Source of the DNA: Candidatus Woesearchaeota archaeon
Lineage (GTDB): Archaea > Nanobdellota > Nanobdellia > Woesearchaeales > JAIPIC01
Assembly (NCBI GenBank): GCA_021734865.1
Contig: JAIPIC010000010.1
Location: forward strand, 1-43,224
Direction: 5' to 3'
DNA length: 43,224 bases
Shown piece by piece: positions 25,801 to 29,398 of the stretch (within the stretch, counting starts at the first letter, position 1; the number at the start of each line of letters is the position of its first letter). The notes beneath the pieces are model-generated. The model was given only the letters and a program-made list of their open reading frames with translations. It did not search any database and was not told the origin of the DNA. The position numbers were made by a program, and so were the translations under genes.

Positions 25801-28800
25801 AGTAGGTATTAAAGATCTAACCTTCTTTGCCAATTCAGAGAGTGAATACTATTTGAACTCTACACAGAAAGAGACTTATCTGACAATCAAAGCTTTCATT
25901 AATCCAGACTGGCAAAACCAGAATGTATCTGTCTCAATAAACCTGACATCTGATTATACATATCCGTTATTATGTTCAGTTAATGAAACATACAATGCTT
26001 CAAAAAGACTTTCAAATTACAACATAAGTCTGTTTGAGGTTTATCCTAGCACTTTTAACAAATCTGTATTTGATAAGAATAGTGGTTGGATCAACATAGG
26101 TCTTGGAGGAAATTATTCAATTACAGATTCAGGAATAAATATCACTACTAATACGACACATACTATCTCAAATATTACGCTCAATGAGATTCAGAATATG
26201 GATATATTAGAAGTCAGTGTACCATTCGTTTCACAAAACACTTACTGGTCACTTGATATTATAAATGAGAATGATTCGTCCATAACAATATTTAACTGGA
26301 CAAACCAATCATATGTCACTACCAATATTTCAGGTCATACAGTTAAAGGAGCATATTTTAAAGTCAACAGTACAGAAACAAACGTCGTGAAGCACATCCT
26401 TCTCGAAAAAATTGTCTTAATGGAAGAAGTAGTCTATACTCATACATATGAAATTGGAAATTCAACACCTTTCCAGAAAAACAATTATGAATTATCAGGT
26501 AGCTTGGATGAAATTACTTTATACAACCAATCGCCTGATTTTAATTCCAGTGGCTGGTTTATAACTGGAATAAATTCAACACTTAGTAATCATTCAAAAA
26601 AAGGTGATAGTAGCGTTTTGATAAACATGACTGAGTTTGAAGTTGGATCAGAAATTCGTTTGATCGGAGATTTCTATCCTTACATTAATGTCTCTGGAGC
26701 AAAATACTTTGAATTCTGGATGAAACATGTATCACTTACAAATAATACTAATAATACCATCGTATTTGTTAACATCTCAAAAGCTAATGAGTCCGGTAAT
26801 TCTGTGTGTTCAGTAACTTATAATATATCAAATTTGAATTATACACAGTTTTACTCTTGGAAGTATTACCAGATACCAACACAAAATATTTCAACTGAGT
26901 GTGGTGAATTTTCCTATCTGGATAAAATTGAATACATTGTGAGAAATGAAGGGGATGATAAAATTGTCGATAATGAAATCTTCATTGATGAAATCGGAAC
27001 TCTCTATCCTCTAAAAACAGATAGTGAGGGGTATATGCATGTAGATTGGCATCCACCATCCAGTGGGTATCATAGGATTATTAGTAATATAAGTGGTTCA
27101 GAATATTATAACACTTCATCTGATTCGGATACTGTACTGATTTATGTTGAAGATTTGTTAAATGGAGCTGACTCTGGAGCCAGTTCTGAAGAAGTGGCTG
27201 CTGAAGCTGAAACGTCAGGAGAAGACACTGATTCCGGCGCAACCACCCAACCTGAGTCTGGCACTTCATCAAGCAGATCATCTGGAAGTAGTGGAGCTGG
27301 AAGTGCAATAGGATTATCAACCAAAGTGTGTGGAGATGGGAAATGCGATTCAGGCGAGAACGAATCCACATGTCCACAGGACTGTAAAAAACAATTACGT
27401 ATAGTCGAGAGTTGTGGGAATAACATATGTGATTTGGGTGAAAATATTCAGAACTGTCCGATGGATTGTGCAAACCCTCCTGTTGATATAGAGACAACAT
27501 TAGTAAATCCAGAACTTCATGAAGGAGAAAACAGGAACTATTCAATTGAAATCCTAAATAGCTATAATCAGACTATCAATCCTATAATTGAAATATTGGG
27601 AGATGAAATTAGAAAATACATTAATCTCACAAATATCACATTAACAATCCTACCAGGAGAAATCAAAAAGGTTACAATCCCAGTTGATATCCCTGAAGGA
27701 GAAGAAGCAGGAATATTCTATGGAGATATGATTGTCCATTTGGAAAACCGGAAAATAATTGAACCAATAACACTGTCTGTTTTAAAACAGAAAATCAGTG
27801 ACATTAAACTAACAGCTGACGTTATCACAAAGAAAATAAAAATTGATGATGTTCTAAAGATCTATCTTAGCGCATTTAATCCAAATAACCAGGGGGATAA
27901 TGTTACACTTGAATACAAGATCATTAACGTTGAGACAGGTAACACAATCTTTGCAAAGTCTCAAGAAATGTATTTAAAGGATTTGAAAGCCTTCACATTG
28001 GAACTTAATCTAATGAATATGACTGAAAATATGCCAGGATTCTCTCCAATAACTGGAAATGCAATACAGAACATCACCTTTAGCAACATGATCGAACCTG
28101 GAACTTATATACTGGAAGTGAGGGCAATATCTTCAGGTCGACAGGTTACTGTCTCTGGCACATTTGATATATTTTCAGAGTTCTGGACACGCCAACGAAT
28201 ACTGTTTTTCCTCTCCATAATATCACTGATATCCATAACATTGGTATCTACTTATGCTGTTGTTAGATACAAAAATATACAAAAGAACAAGGCAAGGTAC
28301 TTATTCCCACTTAGCATGGCAAAGTTGCCACAAAAAACAGATGATTCATTAGCTATCGGTAAGATTGCTGGTACAGCCAACTATACTTACATGAATCCAA
28401 CTTCATTAACAACACATGCACTTATTGCTGGAGCCACAGGTTCAGGAAAAAGCGTAACAGCATCTGTTATTGTTGAAGAAGTACTTGATAAAAATATACC
28501 AGTCGTCGTGTTTGATCCGACTGCTCAGTGGACTGGATTTGTAAAACCCTGTAAAGATGAAAATCTCCTAAAATATTATAAGGAGTTTAAGCTCAAAATT
28601 GAAGATGCTAAACCATACAAAGGACTCATATATGATGTGGATGATCCAAATATTGAACTGGAATTCAAAAAATACATCAATCCTGGAGAAGTTACTGTCT
28701 TCAACCTGAATAAACTGAAATCAGGAGAATACGATCAGGCTGTTAAACACATAGTTGATACAATCTTCAAGATTAAATGGGAAGAATCATCAAAACTCAA

Positions 28801-29374
28801 AATGCTGTTAGTATTTGATGAGGTCCACAGATTACTTGAAAAATACGGAGGCAAAGGTGGCTATATTGCACTTGAGAGGGCCTGCAGGGAATTCAGGAAA
28901 TGGGGTATTGGTATTATTATGGTATCTCAGGTTAATGCAGACTTTAAAGAAGCAGTACAAGGTAACATCCTAACTGAAGTACAACTTAACACAAGATCGA
29001 TGGAAGACATTATGAGAGTCGAGAAAAAATATGGTATTGATTATGCCAAAAGGATCTCAGGTGAAGGAGTTGGAGTTGGAATGATACAAAATCCAAAATA
29101 CAATGAAGGAAAACCTTATTTTGTTAATTTCAGACCAACATTCCATTCACCACATAAGATCAGTGAATCAGAGATGAGAACATATGGTGTTTATACTAAG
29201 AAGCTGAAACAGATAGAATTATACCTCAAACAAATGTCAAAGAAAGGTATTGATGTTTCCGACATTGAAATAGAACTTAAACTAGCAAATGATAAACTAA
29301 AGACTGGCCATTTCAACATGGCAAAGGTCTACATGGAATCGTTATTAACAAGCATTAAGAACATAAAGAAATAA
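1877..29374 (+). CDS. giant (9,165-residue) modular surface protein with cytoplasmic HerA/FtsK-type ATPase
   Basis: This is an uninterrupted 27.5-kb reading frame starting at the ATGATG at 1877, with gaggg just upstream. Approximate residues: membrane segment 16-33; mixed beta domains to 690; first part of a beta-propeller (FG-GAP/VCBS-like strands) 690-790; two private repeat families 792-1540; rest of the propeller 1541-1745; Ig-like domains 2060-2990; Cys-rich segment 3000-3095; three Ig-like modules 3192-3491; 11 Cys/Asp repeats 3738-4398; 27 Ig-like modules 4844-7447; CARDB-like beta domains 7450-8425; Ser/Thr/Gly/Ala hinge 8429-8480; two Cys motifs 8485-8531; another beta domain ending in ITGNAI; membrane segment 8773-8797; cytoplasmic P-loop ATPase with Walker A GATGSGKS (K8858) and Walker B LLVFDE (D8981, E8982). 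The tail is a helical hairpin (9130-9165). The expected topology is an extracellular arm with both ends inside. The ATPase class moves DNA or protein as hexamers. The arm is dense in N-glycosylation sequons. The true role is unknown. Confidence 0.95.
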   Translation: MMDRLNKCGKLLMENLPVFAIALTVILAALLIYNSEQHIVLSEEINIPRLILNTLEGNITISPLADTSNSIVWLRMDGQSQSLPIQTFVRETAYERTGYGYFPSNGYGYGDNIIIDLSKYNLSLSEEGTYNITIEIEKENLIIYSKSLDVEIFLNRPPILLMPIADIVLERGNTTQINISEYFDDPDYQKLTFGYLPVDNISISTEITASDSEDELQQNSGLMNIEPDPWFTGTRYLRFYASDSLNKTYTNNITLTIIDSNRDSNESLIQLNAEILRPVKWIKNVNITTEDMVGEISLNISLPKDATKIIVVNKSNNDVTHQAEVRNVSNRTQATVEKKFLWFKYNDTEIVENVTGMIVELNETIDKRESLEYKVHYQTKAPEIIETESSTASTTLKTWNKEVTIKSDNDYQNVLSYSRIIETLPKNVKLYWSVNITDERIKNTTIYNAVLSNMGKDDNKIHQIRIDQIPEFKTEYLDTNGNGLIDMVKWYTPHLSEQLFEILITLMDLSVNSQITQQNWTIIFNTSQHQSSLGFNVIGGSDALSFNSFYYYDDTLLGWYPYTEGYLLQGNNLSTTWSGITHSKGKIVYNILEIGRYKVNVTFDQMSDVAENFDYYTQIQPFVLNLSSPIFNFQLCSFNHTYWECNPTTTDIGYYGENSTLDDNETQKYLVIPKNSTVTNYSMTIEPISNTSIQSFSYTSTFSDTHIAAGDLSSATNEELVISTGNELRVTSAINNSIWNKVLDETINDVAVGNINSTSPYSEIMVATDSYLYFYSYDGNQIHNISNYFTKLSVERVNLQYTDYGEQDGNFESMGRISGNGMNQTHILDYEFGDLSSNDCYITSPLNYGGSTSANLTFILNGTLYDVDENYLEYNDENNYNGSDGTSEDMLCIGCQNITKNVFNLWFSIPQIDAESCYLESALSFFGSKAGTLKFNLSNKTYTVDTDQLSAEVSYTQYQKDDNETNSLGNIGFENNAQSYNIPFDMGDLTDYMCYIDIPLNFHGSNNGNLTFELNNVNYDIDDSQVLEKDEFNYNATDLIVDNQYEIGTTRYSNETFNLWYNLSNISADKCYIKSALNYFNTKAGDLKISLNGTEYDIDENQIDANSTLEYSIQGSDFSPDYSQKIGVANDQLRFNLGFDMINPVPATTCYLKTAICYEGQKNGNLTFDVTNSQTGRIYQINKNHINSACTEDNSSFNWIYTPMDCSDIQQNETVRTTCSGCDTNNHYRIMGDNATNTPYSFYWDGSQMYYPDYDYMISVYSNYSKNHDWIDTEVNCSDLAQNMNVTFKCAGCSDTNFYNLMTDTNTSGNSYYSNISGSYLISEYDHMISVYSNTSFSNTNIRTVVDCEDLDQYNTVIVNCTGCNSTDYYNLMQDSSTSGSSSWYDGSSWSSHQDKDNIIRMITFNQNFEWIPTPIDCIDINQTKNLTYWCEGCNDSENYRIMLDSNSMGHSYYYSGDINQISGHDYMSRIYINKSLEYSWVNTEVNCTDIGPYINISFFCDDCNEESYYNVLQDTSTNGNSSYYNGSQWVIYPDKDDGIMVRTVGFTSLSELIVADGFNNLMVFDSEYNQEWNYSFATSIYSFATTDIVSTDNGNELIVGTLGKAYMLNSSGSQKWNVSFGSYKVNAVAAGYIGGQNKIILGLSNGGIYECDGVGQCTNVYNSTASVKKIIINDVLEKQGYEISISLINGVLLILDSDYTLQTSSKISSSIDDLESLNFKPLTGNEIAVVSSESLIHILNMQETSDLELTVGDSLNVWNYSGVLSSTVVVDNSNIIDAFNEYILTCTDSEKLCTIPISLNSSSQGRINIRNPVLSYSYNASGEISSEDNVSKYMTTNDVLINEQIMYNSINISYLTRPAVPIHIGYIATDQAIDYETYFNGYACDASAPYVNLGNTTFDGESMGCDQDYYLSDTYDKNSDYLWYNSTLKAIPAVLQTSEDLINGIQTYNITIFRNTTHTTQNLTNVTINITIDDSQNTDYIGLYVDWFSDGSIYNLYPSELKNNCNSSDPEYQMINISDYNFYVCVQDINNNSRPDFIKWKQPVLTTVNQDFSNISYSINYSVRETLNLSFQNDSDITFRNTVINLSSIVFNDDGSYGNYSNMDCSWYINGNNTHNSSVIEGECNYVWNTSCGSGYLPNTYNIEVRLTANDSFAVNNASGTLILMDYLTTNMTYPNGTITGQYQDIVGLTSIVNDSCGTPDTSLRSYLKWRDNYGWVNSGINTSYYINRESGLIDFTQYTDYPYYILTENATGRIILDDVIKIVILTDDQFYRNQSVTSGMDFTIRAQLYTGDNVPVNDSDLNDTNEWANYSCNWSVDGAYIETTNTSINDGVCTFDWNVNCTNYDLGQHLIEVVVDNTTELTYNFSQSGNSSQNTFSLSDEYVNVTIIQPLESNKYYYGETVILNSTLNDSCGLSNKSYTINWIYKDTDTTVNLGNVDEWYVGAYAYGEANMTARATYDYYSTSESTTSIAAWRKTKIKSLDIVDYPPKDTIVDVNCSINISGSTSKAGYLVSLFLDENYTNPMSVYTDEYGVASYDWDTTGYAEGPHRWECNISDNTSMYFNASTIEGEYNLDKVVIIPTDLIVNAHFIDNRELNLFNCEHYIQNNTVFRSSSDYWDEPEILFLGANVSTVWNASGELYPMDNVTVHFNIMNESGSNKVYELNCTTNLSEFNDRGDNPISYASENLCDHYYNDYVCMVEWDVPLTISVGEYDVIINATKADGWSSNSITEPIVVMGILNVTINETLGNTEAWTDETLNLTSIVHDDSGNVLNNSNVSVEYYLRGWYTCPEDYANMRLANISGNETNGSFFYSWDVWTHYFIDDSDKRDRNWQITAKAYAPYYAADDLVTQSNPENHHCEDFSYRDHWDISDPELYHKTQVELTVPSSSTAAVNQTTKLINFTCRVNRVKDSMTVSSGFPVNFICNNCNETENQVQVGTTDLNGEANFVINFTNESVGGMTYYNFSCVYENYSYYRVNESSYGNHTRMIRIVNYLGAGEGECDYDCDAFGSCSDSTPCDEGETCSTCPYDCHFVNGTNRNSNDDFVYGSVGITWDDTLTGCGCNYEGYGSCQLQYEDSSCSDCYITNNNRTPNVINTTASKLYVKNNSVITITSKIRDLDNDLDDIWLTNNETGQFVDFLNTSATGAAIEYQTYTTGDVLVQGNTSYRVSANDTMNNTNNTEVISIIIDDVLPNVIRFNSSESDNTTHANNTYTFLVEANDDDDIPGNVTSVNINGTPMSLYVAEEDLWRLVSNASSFGCYDEGVCLLRAYIFDAPGNNDTIDYTLFVDNTAPVINHYNFSKNYNLSRNDEVVNFFINATDVDSIEGNISSLTINGTSLTIFSDDIYRYDGLLSTLGCTEQGLCILQIRAEDRGGSVDTVSYELFIDNTVPDIFSIESNISGGVTRNDVPVNFTINASDLDSVIGNLTNVTIENVAMNYTGDNIWSIVTNVSALGCTDELEYNLTVSVEDFAGNTNVSLYPIIVNNQLIDIVSNTLSNTSFDNSPSFSIETTEISTCYYSLDNETFHIMNVTGDLIHNQTLPEMEINYTSIPIAKSGYSNIQNYRYMDNNYTLYINCTEVSGDSLTRDYDFALKSPLRDRVFYEENTTVILNLTLEKEGLDVSADFSQLDSEYGPAHNETVVSTGTNYVISYNISNDNTRDAGHYKIYVVARDNNTIDSNTSVYISYINSNNWTWDIVNDALSCRSGSPGWYFDEVDCHWDADINFAGKKYGGSPLEDQCTDGLDNDGGSDVDCADIDCSGVNYVCRNDDLIESAVWLDDPCENNICHILSSVMGGTDVYFTQNVKPGGTLKVLFSQAGLSDNSISVQVNFLPDNFSVSSSTTTISDNLSTKLVTSSSLTARTIPGELFTGELSELLTIDIPDNDDLIADYRSVTVLRSINDGGGSVESLFNFSVTSGAIENESDYTENIDGYDVASYCNDSIDNDLDRKTDCTNDSLTWDTSCNNSYVMFDGNIGVCQLGTELDCSDGFDNDQDGLADCLDSDCAGEIGNTTLGTLCSLNRETIGDGNIGICTDGFDNDGRNWYDCNLLEIENAAYGYDYAEYDCAAACRRWEPSIPLTESVCNDSKDNDMDAWYPSTADYLDYNYLRNQSGGWDCRYTDYDVDCNNTEVVFGSSSGICQLGVELNCSDGFDNDRDSNLTSDPGLDISGADCDDYDCYSVTDDSGNFICTENATNQVSPQEITCNDSIDNDLDGLFDCTDPDCYGKEGTNGTCLEYEIFSINGGAYCSDGFDNDGDDINNTKVFYGNGTDCYDDGCYQQFGSCRPCSSVENITADSCADGFDNDYDASPGSNTTDCADPDCVGRVGPAGQICEPSGETSCTDGFDNDGDNLIDCNDDDCACYTDELGPGQCKDGLNNDFSGLIDCQDSECVNTSYCLGASNTFPSFNSIMIGNVNVFYSDLIHVGENITLYYYSTGLSSDSVTLYVGTSTYPINRIVDSPYDSLTFQSFVGTGGNSFVKSVNQNSLQSEGTNINGWFNLTHKLQVSDTADLGTYTFEVYTSIDQASTSLINISILENEIPTVNITYPLNGTIINNSQFTAYATANDSSVYDSGIDHCMFRIDSESWTDDDDCVYSYSEISEGEHLISVTAIDGAGNNASVKNTTIFINLTGSQNLNITKHFNNVQQEMNLNATFTSYYGFLDNETGCEVVAVDLEETEYVIGSIELKSDAANNATCNGTINFSALSSGYYNYYLRVNDTQDRVITSNQDYSYVCYYKDSEDFEGTTCKDQCEIDTEPPNITGVYINDSIVMTDADIFVWVNVSDESSISLVSVTAESQNLNWNGSFWTGAVSIDNDLFVNVTVIDIGGFNDTNNLTVYTIDDQSPIAHTFISDDTDNITRSSKLINFTVNVTDTNIARTFLNGTPMNQSGDIWYLYSNTTALGCENDGLCLLSIVGYDEADNINVSYYNITIDDTYPSISYQNPTELTDNTFSRDWISINVSATDVIAGVDTIIIYLYNESQSLIDSSNLSSDLLFFNITSLSDGAYFFNATVNDSAGNINSGLATRNITLDTIQPAVTNPVINDSDLIFRINDSITINITIVDINIDNVTVYNQSNVIMSRVDSTNDWTVETDAYSLGCTNLSGNCTFYFVAVDKAGNENSSESIQVRIDQTNPQISYTTGTETNDTYANQDWIYVNVTLNADNINITFYLYNETMNVINLTSFVPGNDDENTSFNFTGLDNDKYYYYRVAANNYVGNSNTTDLYKITLDSLTPVVNYLIVNDSDNITRSDAPLNFTTSFIEVNPENVTVNESTMYPYNSTLWYTINSTGDFDCTNDGNCTFTMSIVDKIGHESNMDLLLFIDDTKPEVTDYYVNDTDMIVKKSHQININVTVVDQNIMSVSLFNESSLSMHAMGEENTWEINTTAGSLGCDQENGYCTIHFDSTDYAGNQNNSISVQLTIDDLDPVVDYSSGTEETNSYFDRDWIYINVSITETNFQNISYYVYNSSMNIINFTSYNDNITNITFNDLDLDMLYYYKVQVLDKVGNSNTTELYNLTLDSLTPLIYSPAVNDTDNLVRKNDFLNFTVTVEDLNIDNVTIGNMTSIDMIYLGSNIWSVGTTANDLGCTQNDSNCTIFITANDLAGHSNSTTIQLIIDDKLPHIQFEIPTQENGIYVDADWISINISYVETNLKNITYYLINSSNDVINTTTYSDTTSINFTSLKRDSFYKYNVTIYDKANNHNSSDTYNITLDSTTPQINTFISNDSDNVSRSDIFINFSVVSSDTNIDNVSVNGSIMQRLGNNWFTINKTSDFGCGTSDSVCTLYAVVYDKAGHYNETYYNITIDEEAPYFSDFLVNDSDNVIRINQSFNLNITIHDNNILNASISNLSSIELVRFGSTDIFGINSTANDLGCIQSDSNCTYTFYAVDMANNVNNTHTVQLTIDDIIPQIEYADETVDNYTNNDWIFINVTVVDTNTFNTSFNLYNSSLELVYQNNFIDGTSEINYTSLVSDMIYYYNVTTTDKADNQNFTSTRNITLDSTNPTITDIKINDSDLLVKKTFPLQINVTISETNPFNVSIGNETIVQLTRVGLSDTWYTDTTAADMGCTQMNSNCSVRVIATDMATNTNDSEVFHLTIDDTYPQINWIRSNDTDNVSRSDAFLNISINITETNVNYLIMNSSQMEGSQEIWYSINTTDQFNCSTDENCTLEIIIYDLVGNSNSSNISILVDNTRPFVSNPVNNDSDNLVGFSQVVQINVTVEDNNTYNVSVSNSSSLSMLPTLTDDVWSIDTNLSALGCANELYNCTLRFNAIDKAGNQNDSITMFINTDDVPPSIYQLECNDSDNVTRSDALLNFSVIVEDPFLYGVTLNETNMGQLGIVWYTLNDTSDFNCNNDGQCELTSIATDILSQTNSTNFTITIDDTPPSVDDTMINNTDFILKKTDLISINISVVDDNILSVYVQNETSIPLVHSSPSIWELNTSGEDLGCQQNDSNCSLIFTAIDLAGNANQSHLIHFTIDDVAPSIYQLESNDSDNVSRSDAMLNFTLIATDTNIDNVTLNDSLMGGGISNWNLQSNSSDFGCDASGYCILQGFVTDKADNTNYTSYEYIIDDYSPQINFSGDTEQTGVYLNQDHIYMNITITESNEYYTLFFLYNLTNQLENESGYESNRTHNFTSLNSNMAYFYNVSVYDKAGNYNSTETRNITLDSTNPSVENATINDTDNIVRKSDLIEYNITLTETNIESVIVRNLTNVSMSQVGTTDIWTVTTNASDLGCTQNDENCTIQIIARDLAGNVNDSVKIQLTIDDVSPVLSNFISNDTDNISRSDVLLNFSLTVVETNIDSVTMNGTVMNQQGSVWSTLNASDDFGCSNNNDCILRVTSVDKVGHSTFIDTSITIDDDAPSLMDAQVNDSDLLVRKIDELYINLTVTDLNIKNVTIGNGSVVPMNRDGLSNHWDITTTAQNLGCTASNSKCILRFNALDYADNENSSYSIEVQIDDLHPSLNFTARTPVNDSYYNQDWIFIEVNMTDTNEKNITYYLYNSTNLINATTTDNNTELINFTNLDENAYYFVNVTTIDQAGNTNKTETRKITLDNIIPIILNPNVNDSDLFAKKGAVLRFNISASDTNFANITVGNETMLTMIDGVLNEKYRTATPDSLGCGADDGSCIIHFIAQDKAGNTNDTHQIEIIVDDIYPSILTLSVNDSNNVIKSSQSLNFSVIATDTNIENVTMRGNGRIIELTQSGTIWSSINSSNELNYTTDGVYRINATVVDIVGHTNITSYLFTVDNTNPSVSNEYVNSSRRVVKKSNVLTFAIDVTDNNMDASRVYLGNQSMEHMVQLIGNTFARTTTAQSLGCIQNNSNCTIFFKAYDQADNTNSSTYIELTIDEYSPSVHNLVSNITGNRINPNYVTNYSVNSTDIHIQNVTLNGHPMNRSGDIWILENTSSNLGCGADVTDLVNCTLTVQSTDSVGNINTTNLTMFIDNVGVLLTNLNATNALAGSAEYNYLPVVFPDTVVIWNISANTTDNDNFTIYLTSNSTSWNGTELIMPYSGYDDIYTINATPVDFNLTNGTYYYIATVVDSVGNENSTFFEVLVRDELPSVYNISANRSNLEVNTPVGIRFNASSTIRVAEVYVNFSTADYSEKYVRPNTAGIHEFEYYPPRAGYYNVSVVVRNVAGSENMQALEEGLFYAIGNTRTSIVHSNISLNNDTMYVSEENRTFSNISQNNEVSFSINISFRNTGNVTLYNSSIRQLGYIRGITYLPELHQCGNLTANSECKTTINITINGNASVGDHDITSIASWTNPDLTSGYVTNTTSISIVPNPILNVLEETINITNIRYHQTRNVANITLHAFGNTDLNDVTFSHEGNCNITFDPQNISRISKGDYAKVQLNATCSVLGLTNTTLYINSTSNYTSDYYSDVVFIESSVTNTINLSLIDQYTEDIYRDDQDGIPTVFNLTVQASIVNNSMTQLLENVTVWFSSNGEIIGNCITNQTGHCEYNLNPATNQPVGIKDLTFFANSESEYYLNSTQKETYLTIKAFINPDWQNQNVSVSINLTSDYTYPLLCSVNETYNASKRLSNYNISLFEVYPSTFNKSVFDKNSGWINIGLGGNYSITDSGINITTNTTHTISNITLNEIQNMDILEVSVPFVSQNTYWSLDIINENDSSITIFNWTNQSYVTTNISGHTVKGAYFKVNSTETNVVKHILLEKIVLMEEVVYTHTYEIGNSTPFQKNNYELSGSLDEITLYNQSPDFNSSGWFITGINSTLSNHSKKGDSSVLINMTEFEVGSEIRLIGDFYPYINVSGAKYFEFWMKHVSLTNNTNNTIVFVNISKANESGNSVCSVTYNISNLNYTQFYSWKYYQIPTQNISTECGEFSYLDKIEYIVRNEGDDKIVDNEIFIDEIGTLYPLKTDSEGYMHVDWHPPSSGYHRIISNISGSEYYNTSSDSDTVLIYVEDLLNGADSGASSEEVAAEAETSGEDTDSGATTQPESGTSSSRSSGSSGAGSAIGLSTKVCGDGKCDSGENESTCPQDCKKQLRIVESCGNNICDLGENIQNCPMDCANPPVDIETTLVNPELHEGENRNYSIEILNSYNQTINPIIEILGDEIRKYINLTNITLTILPGEIKKVTIPVDIPEGEEAGIFYGDMIVHLENRKIIEPITLSVLKQKISDIKLTADVITKKIKIDDVLKIYLSAFNPNNQGDNVTLEYKIINVETGNTIFAKSQEMYLKDLKAFTLELNLMNMTENMPGFSPITGNAIQNITFSNMIEPGTYILEVRAISSGRQVTVSGTFDIFSEFWTRQRILFFLSIISLISITLVSTYAVVRYKNIQKNKARYLFPLSMAKLPQKTDDSLAIGKIAGTANYTYMNPTSLTTHALIAGATGSGKSVTASVIVEEVLDKNIPVVVFDPTAQWTGFVKPCKDENLLKYYKEFKLKIEDAKPYKGLIYDVDDPNIELEFKKYINPGEVTVFNLNKLKSGEYDQAVKHIVDTIFKIKWEESSKLKMLLVFDEVHRLLEKYGGKGGYIALERACREFRKWGIGIIMVSQVNADFKEAVQGNILTEVQLNTRSMEDIMRVEKKYGIDYAKRISGEGVGVGMIQNPKYNEGKPYFVNFRPTFHSPHKISESEMRTYGVYTKKLKQIELYLKQMSKKGIDVSDIEIELKLANDKLKTGHFNMAKVYMESLLTSIKNIKK
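3930..4255 (+). other. first part of a split beta-propeller domain in the giant protein
   Basis: Residues about 690-790 contain repeated strand patterns such as AAGDLSSATNEELVIST and VAVGNINS...SEIMVATDSYLYFYS. These resemble FG-GAP/VCBS or PQQ-like propeller blades. The same pattern resumes at about 6500-7110, after two unrelated repeat blocks. Confidence 0.5.
4255..5445 (+). repeat. private repeat family 1 in the giant protein (5 copies)
   Basis: Five modules of about 75-90 residues share the pattern D-x-x-x-C-Y-(I/L)-x-(S/I)-(P/A)-(L/I)-x-(Y/F), then a Gly/Lys-rich turn, (N/D/T)-L-(T/K)-(F/I), and (Y/T)-x-(V/I)-D-x-(N/D/S)-(Q/Y). They occupy residues about 792-1190. I do not recognise the family. 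One Cys per module could pair between modules. Confidence 0.75.
5460..6500 (+). repeat. private repeat family 2 in the giant protein (5 copies)
   Basis: Five modules of about 68-70 residues share a start (W/I)-(I/V)-x-T-x-(V/M/I)-(D/N)-C-x-D-(I/L), then C-x-(G/D)-C, (Y/F)-(Y/N)-x-(L/I/V)-(M/L)-x-D and S-(Y/W)-Y, usually ending in an acidic stretch before MI/V. They occupy residues about 1194-1541. The three Cys per copy include a CxxC-type pair. Family unknown. Aromatic and Asp residues are conserved, which could suit carbohydrate or metal binding, but that is a guess. Confidence 0.75.
6500..7110 (+). other. second part of the split beta-propeller
   Basis: Residues about 1541-1745 contain successive blades: ELIVADGFNNLMVFDSEYNQ, GNELIVGTLGKAYMLNSSGS, NKIILGLSNGGIYECDGVGQ and ISISLINGVLLILDSDY. 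This is the classic outer-strand pattern of FG-GAP/VCBS or PQQ-type propellers. With the block at 3930-4255 it would make one propeller interrupted by a ~750-residue insertion. Confidence 0.6.
11455..12350 (+). repeat. three outlying Ig-like modules of the giant protein
   Basis: Three ~90-residue modules (residues about 3192-3491) follow the same plan as the large array further on: a P-x-I start, an R/N-D-x-x-V-N-F-x-(I/V)-x-A strand, an LGC...C pair (the second Cys is missing in copy 3), a D-x-x-G-(N/S) turn and an (I/V)-DNT-x-P end. They are separated from the main array by the Cys/Asp repeat region. Confidence 0.7.
13090..15070 (+). repeat. 11 Cys/Asp-rich repeats (C-x-D-G-x-D-N-D-x-D) in the giant protein
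   Basis: Residues about 3738-4398 hold 11 copies of C-(S/T/N/A/K)-D-(G/S)-(F/L/I/K)-(D/N)-N-D, in most copies followed 8-20 residues later by D-C-x-D-x-(D/E)-C. The D-x-D-x-D-G spacing resembles EF-hand-like loops of dockerin and thrombospondin type 3 repeats, so calcium binding with disulfide stapling is likely. Copy length varies because short insertions lie between the two halves. Similar repeats occur in secreted proteins of archaea and myxobacteria. Confidence 0.75.
16410..24220 (+). repeat. 27-module Ig-like array in three flavours
   Basis: About 2,600 residues (4844-7447) consist of modules of roughly 75-100 residues joined by a linker such as (I/L)-D-(D/N/S)-x-x-P. Flavour A has S-N-D-S-D-N-(V/I)-(S/T)-R-S-D and LNF. 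Flavour C has V-N-D-(S/T)-D, a K-K or R-K pair and (I/L)-(N/x)-(I/V)-T. A and C usually carry a GC...C pair before a D-x-A-x-N turn. Flavour B has (Y/F)-x-x-(D/Q)-W-I-(Y/S/F)-(I/V)-N-V and no Cys. I read the order as A B C B A C B C B A C B C A C A C A B C A C B C A C A. An extended rod projecting from the cell is the expected structure. Confidence 0.8.
28370..29371 (+). other. cytoplasmic HerA/FtsK/VirB4-superfamily ATPase domain of the giant protein
   Basis: After the membrane segment come a basic stop-transfer stretch and ARYLFPLS, then GKIAGT, Walker A (28430-28453), PVVVFDPTAQWTGF, a D-E Walker B (28817-28822) followed by VHRLL, and a MVSQV sensor-like segment. It ends with a helical tail. 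The order matches DUF87-type (HerA-like) ATPases. The P-loop residues are all intact, so activity is plausible. Confidence 0.85.
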
Positions 29375-29398
29375 TCATAAGATAAAATAGGAATATTG

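Noticed and set aside
1877-29374. Giant gene as an assembly artefact of fused genes
   Set aside because: The frame is open for 27.5 kb of AT-rich DNA, the modules join in phase through conserved linkers, and the C-terminal architecture is repeated by the next gene. Array length could still be mis-assembled at near-identical modules.
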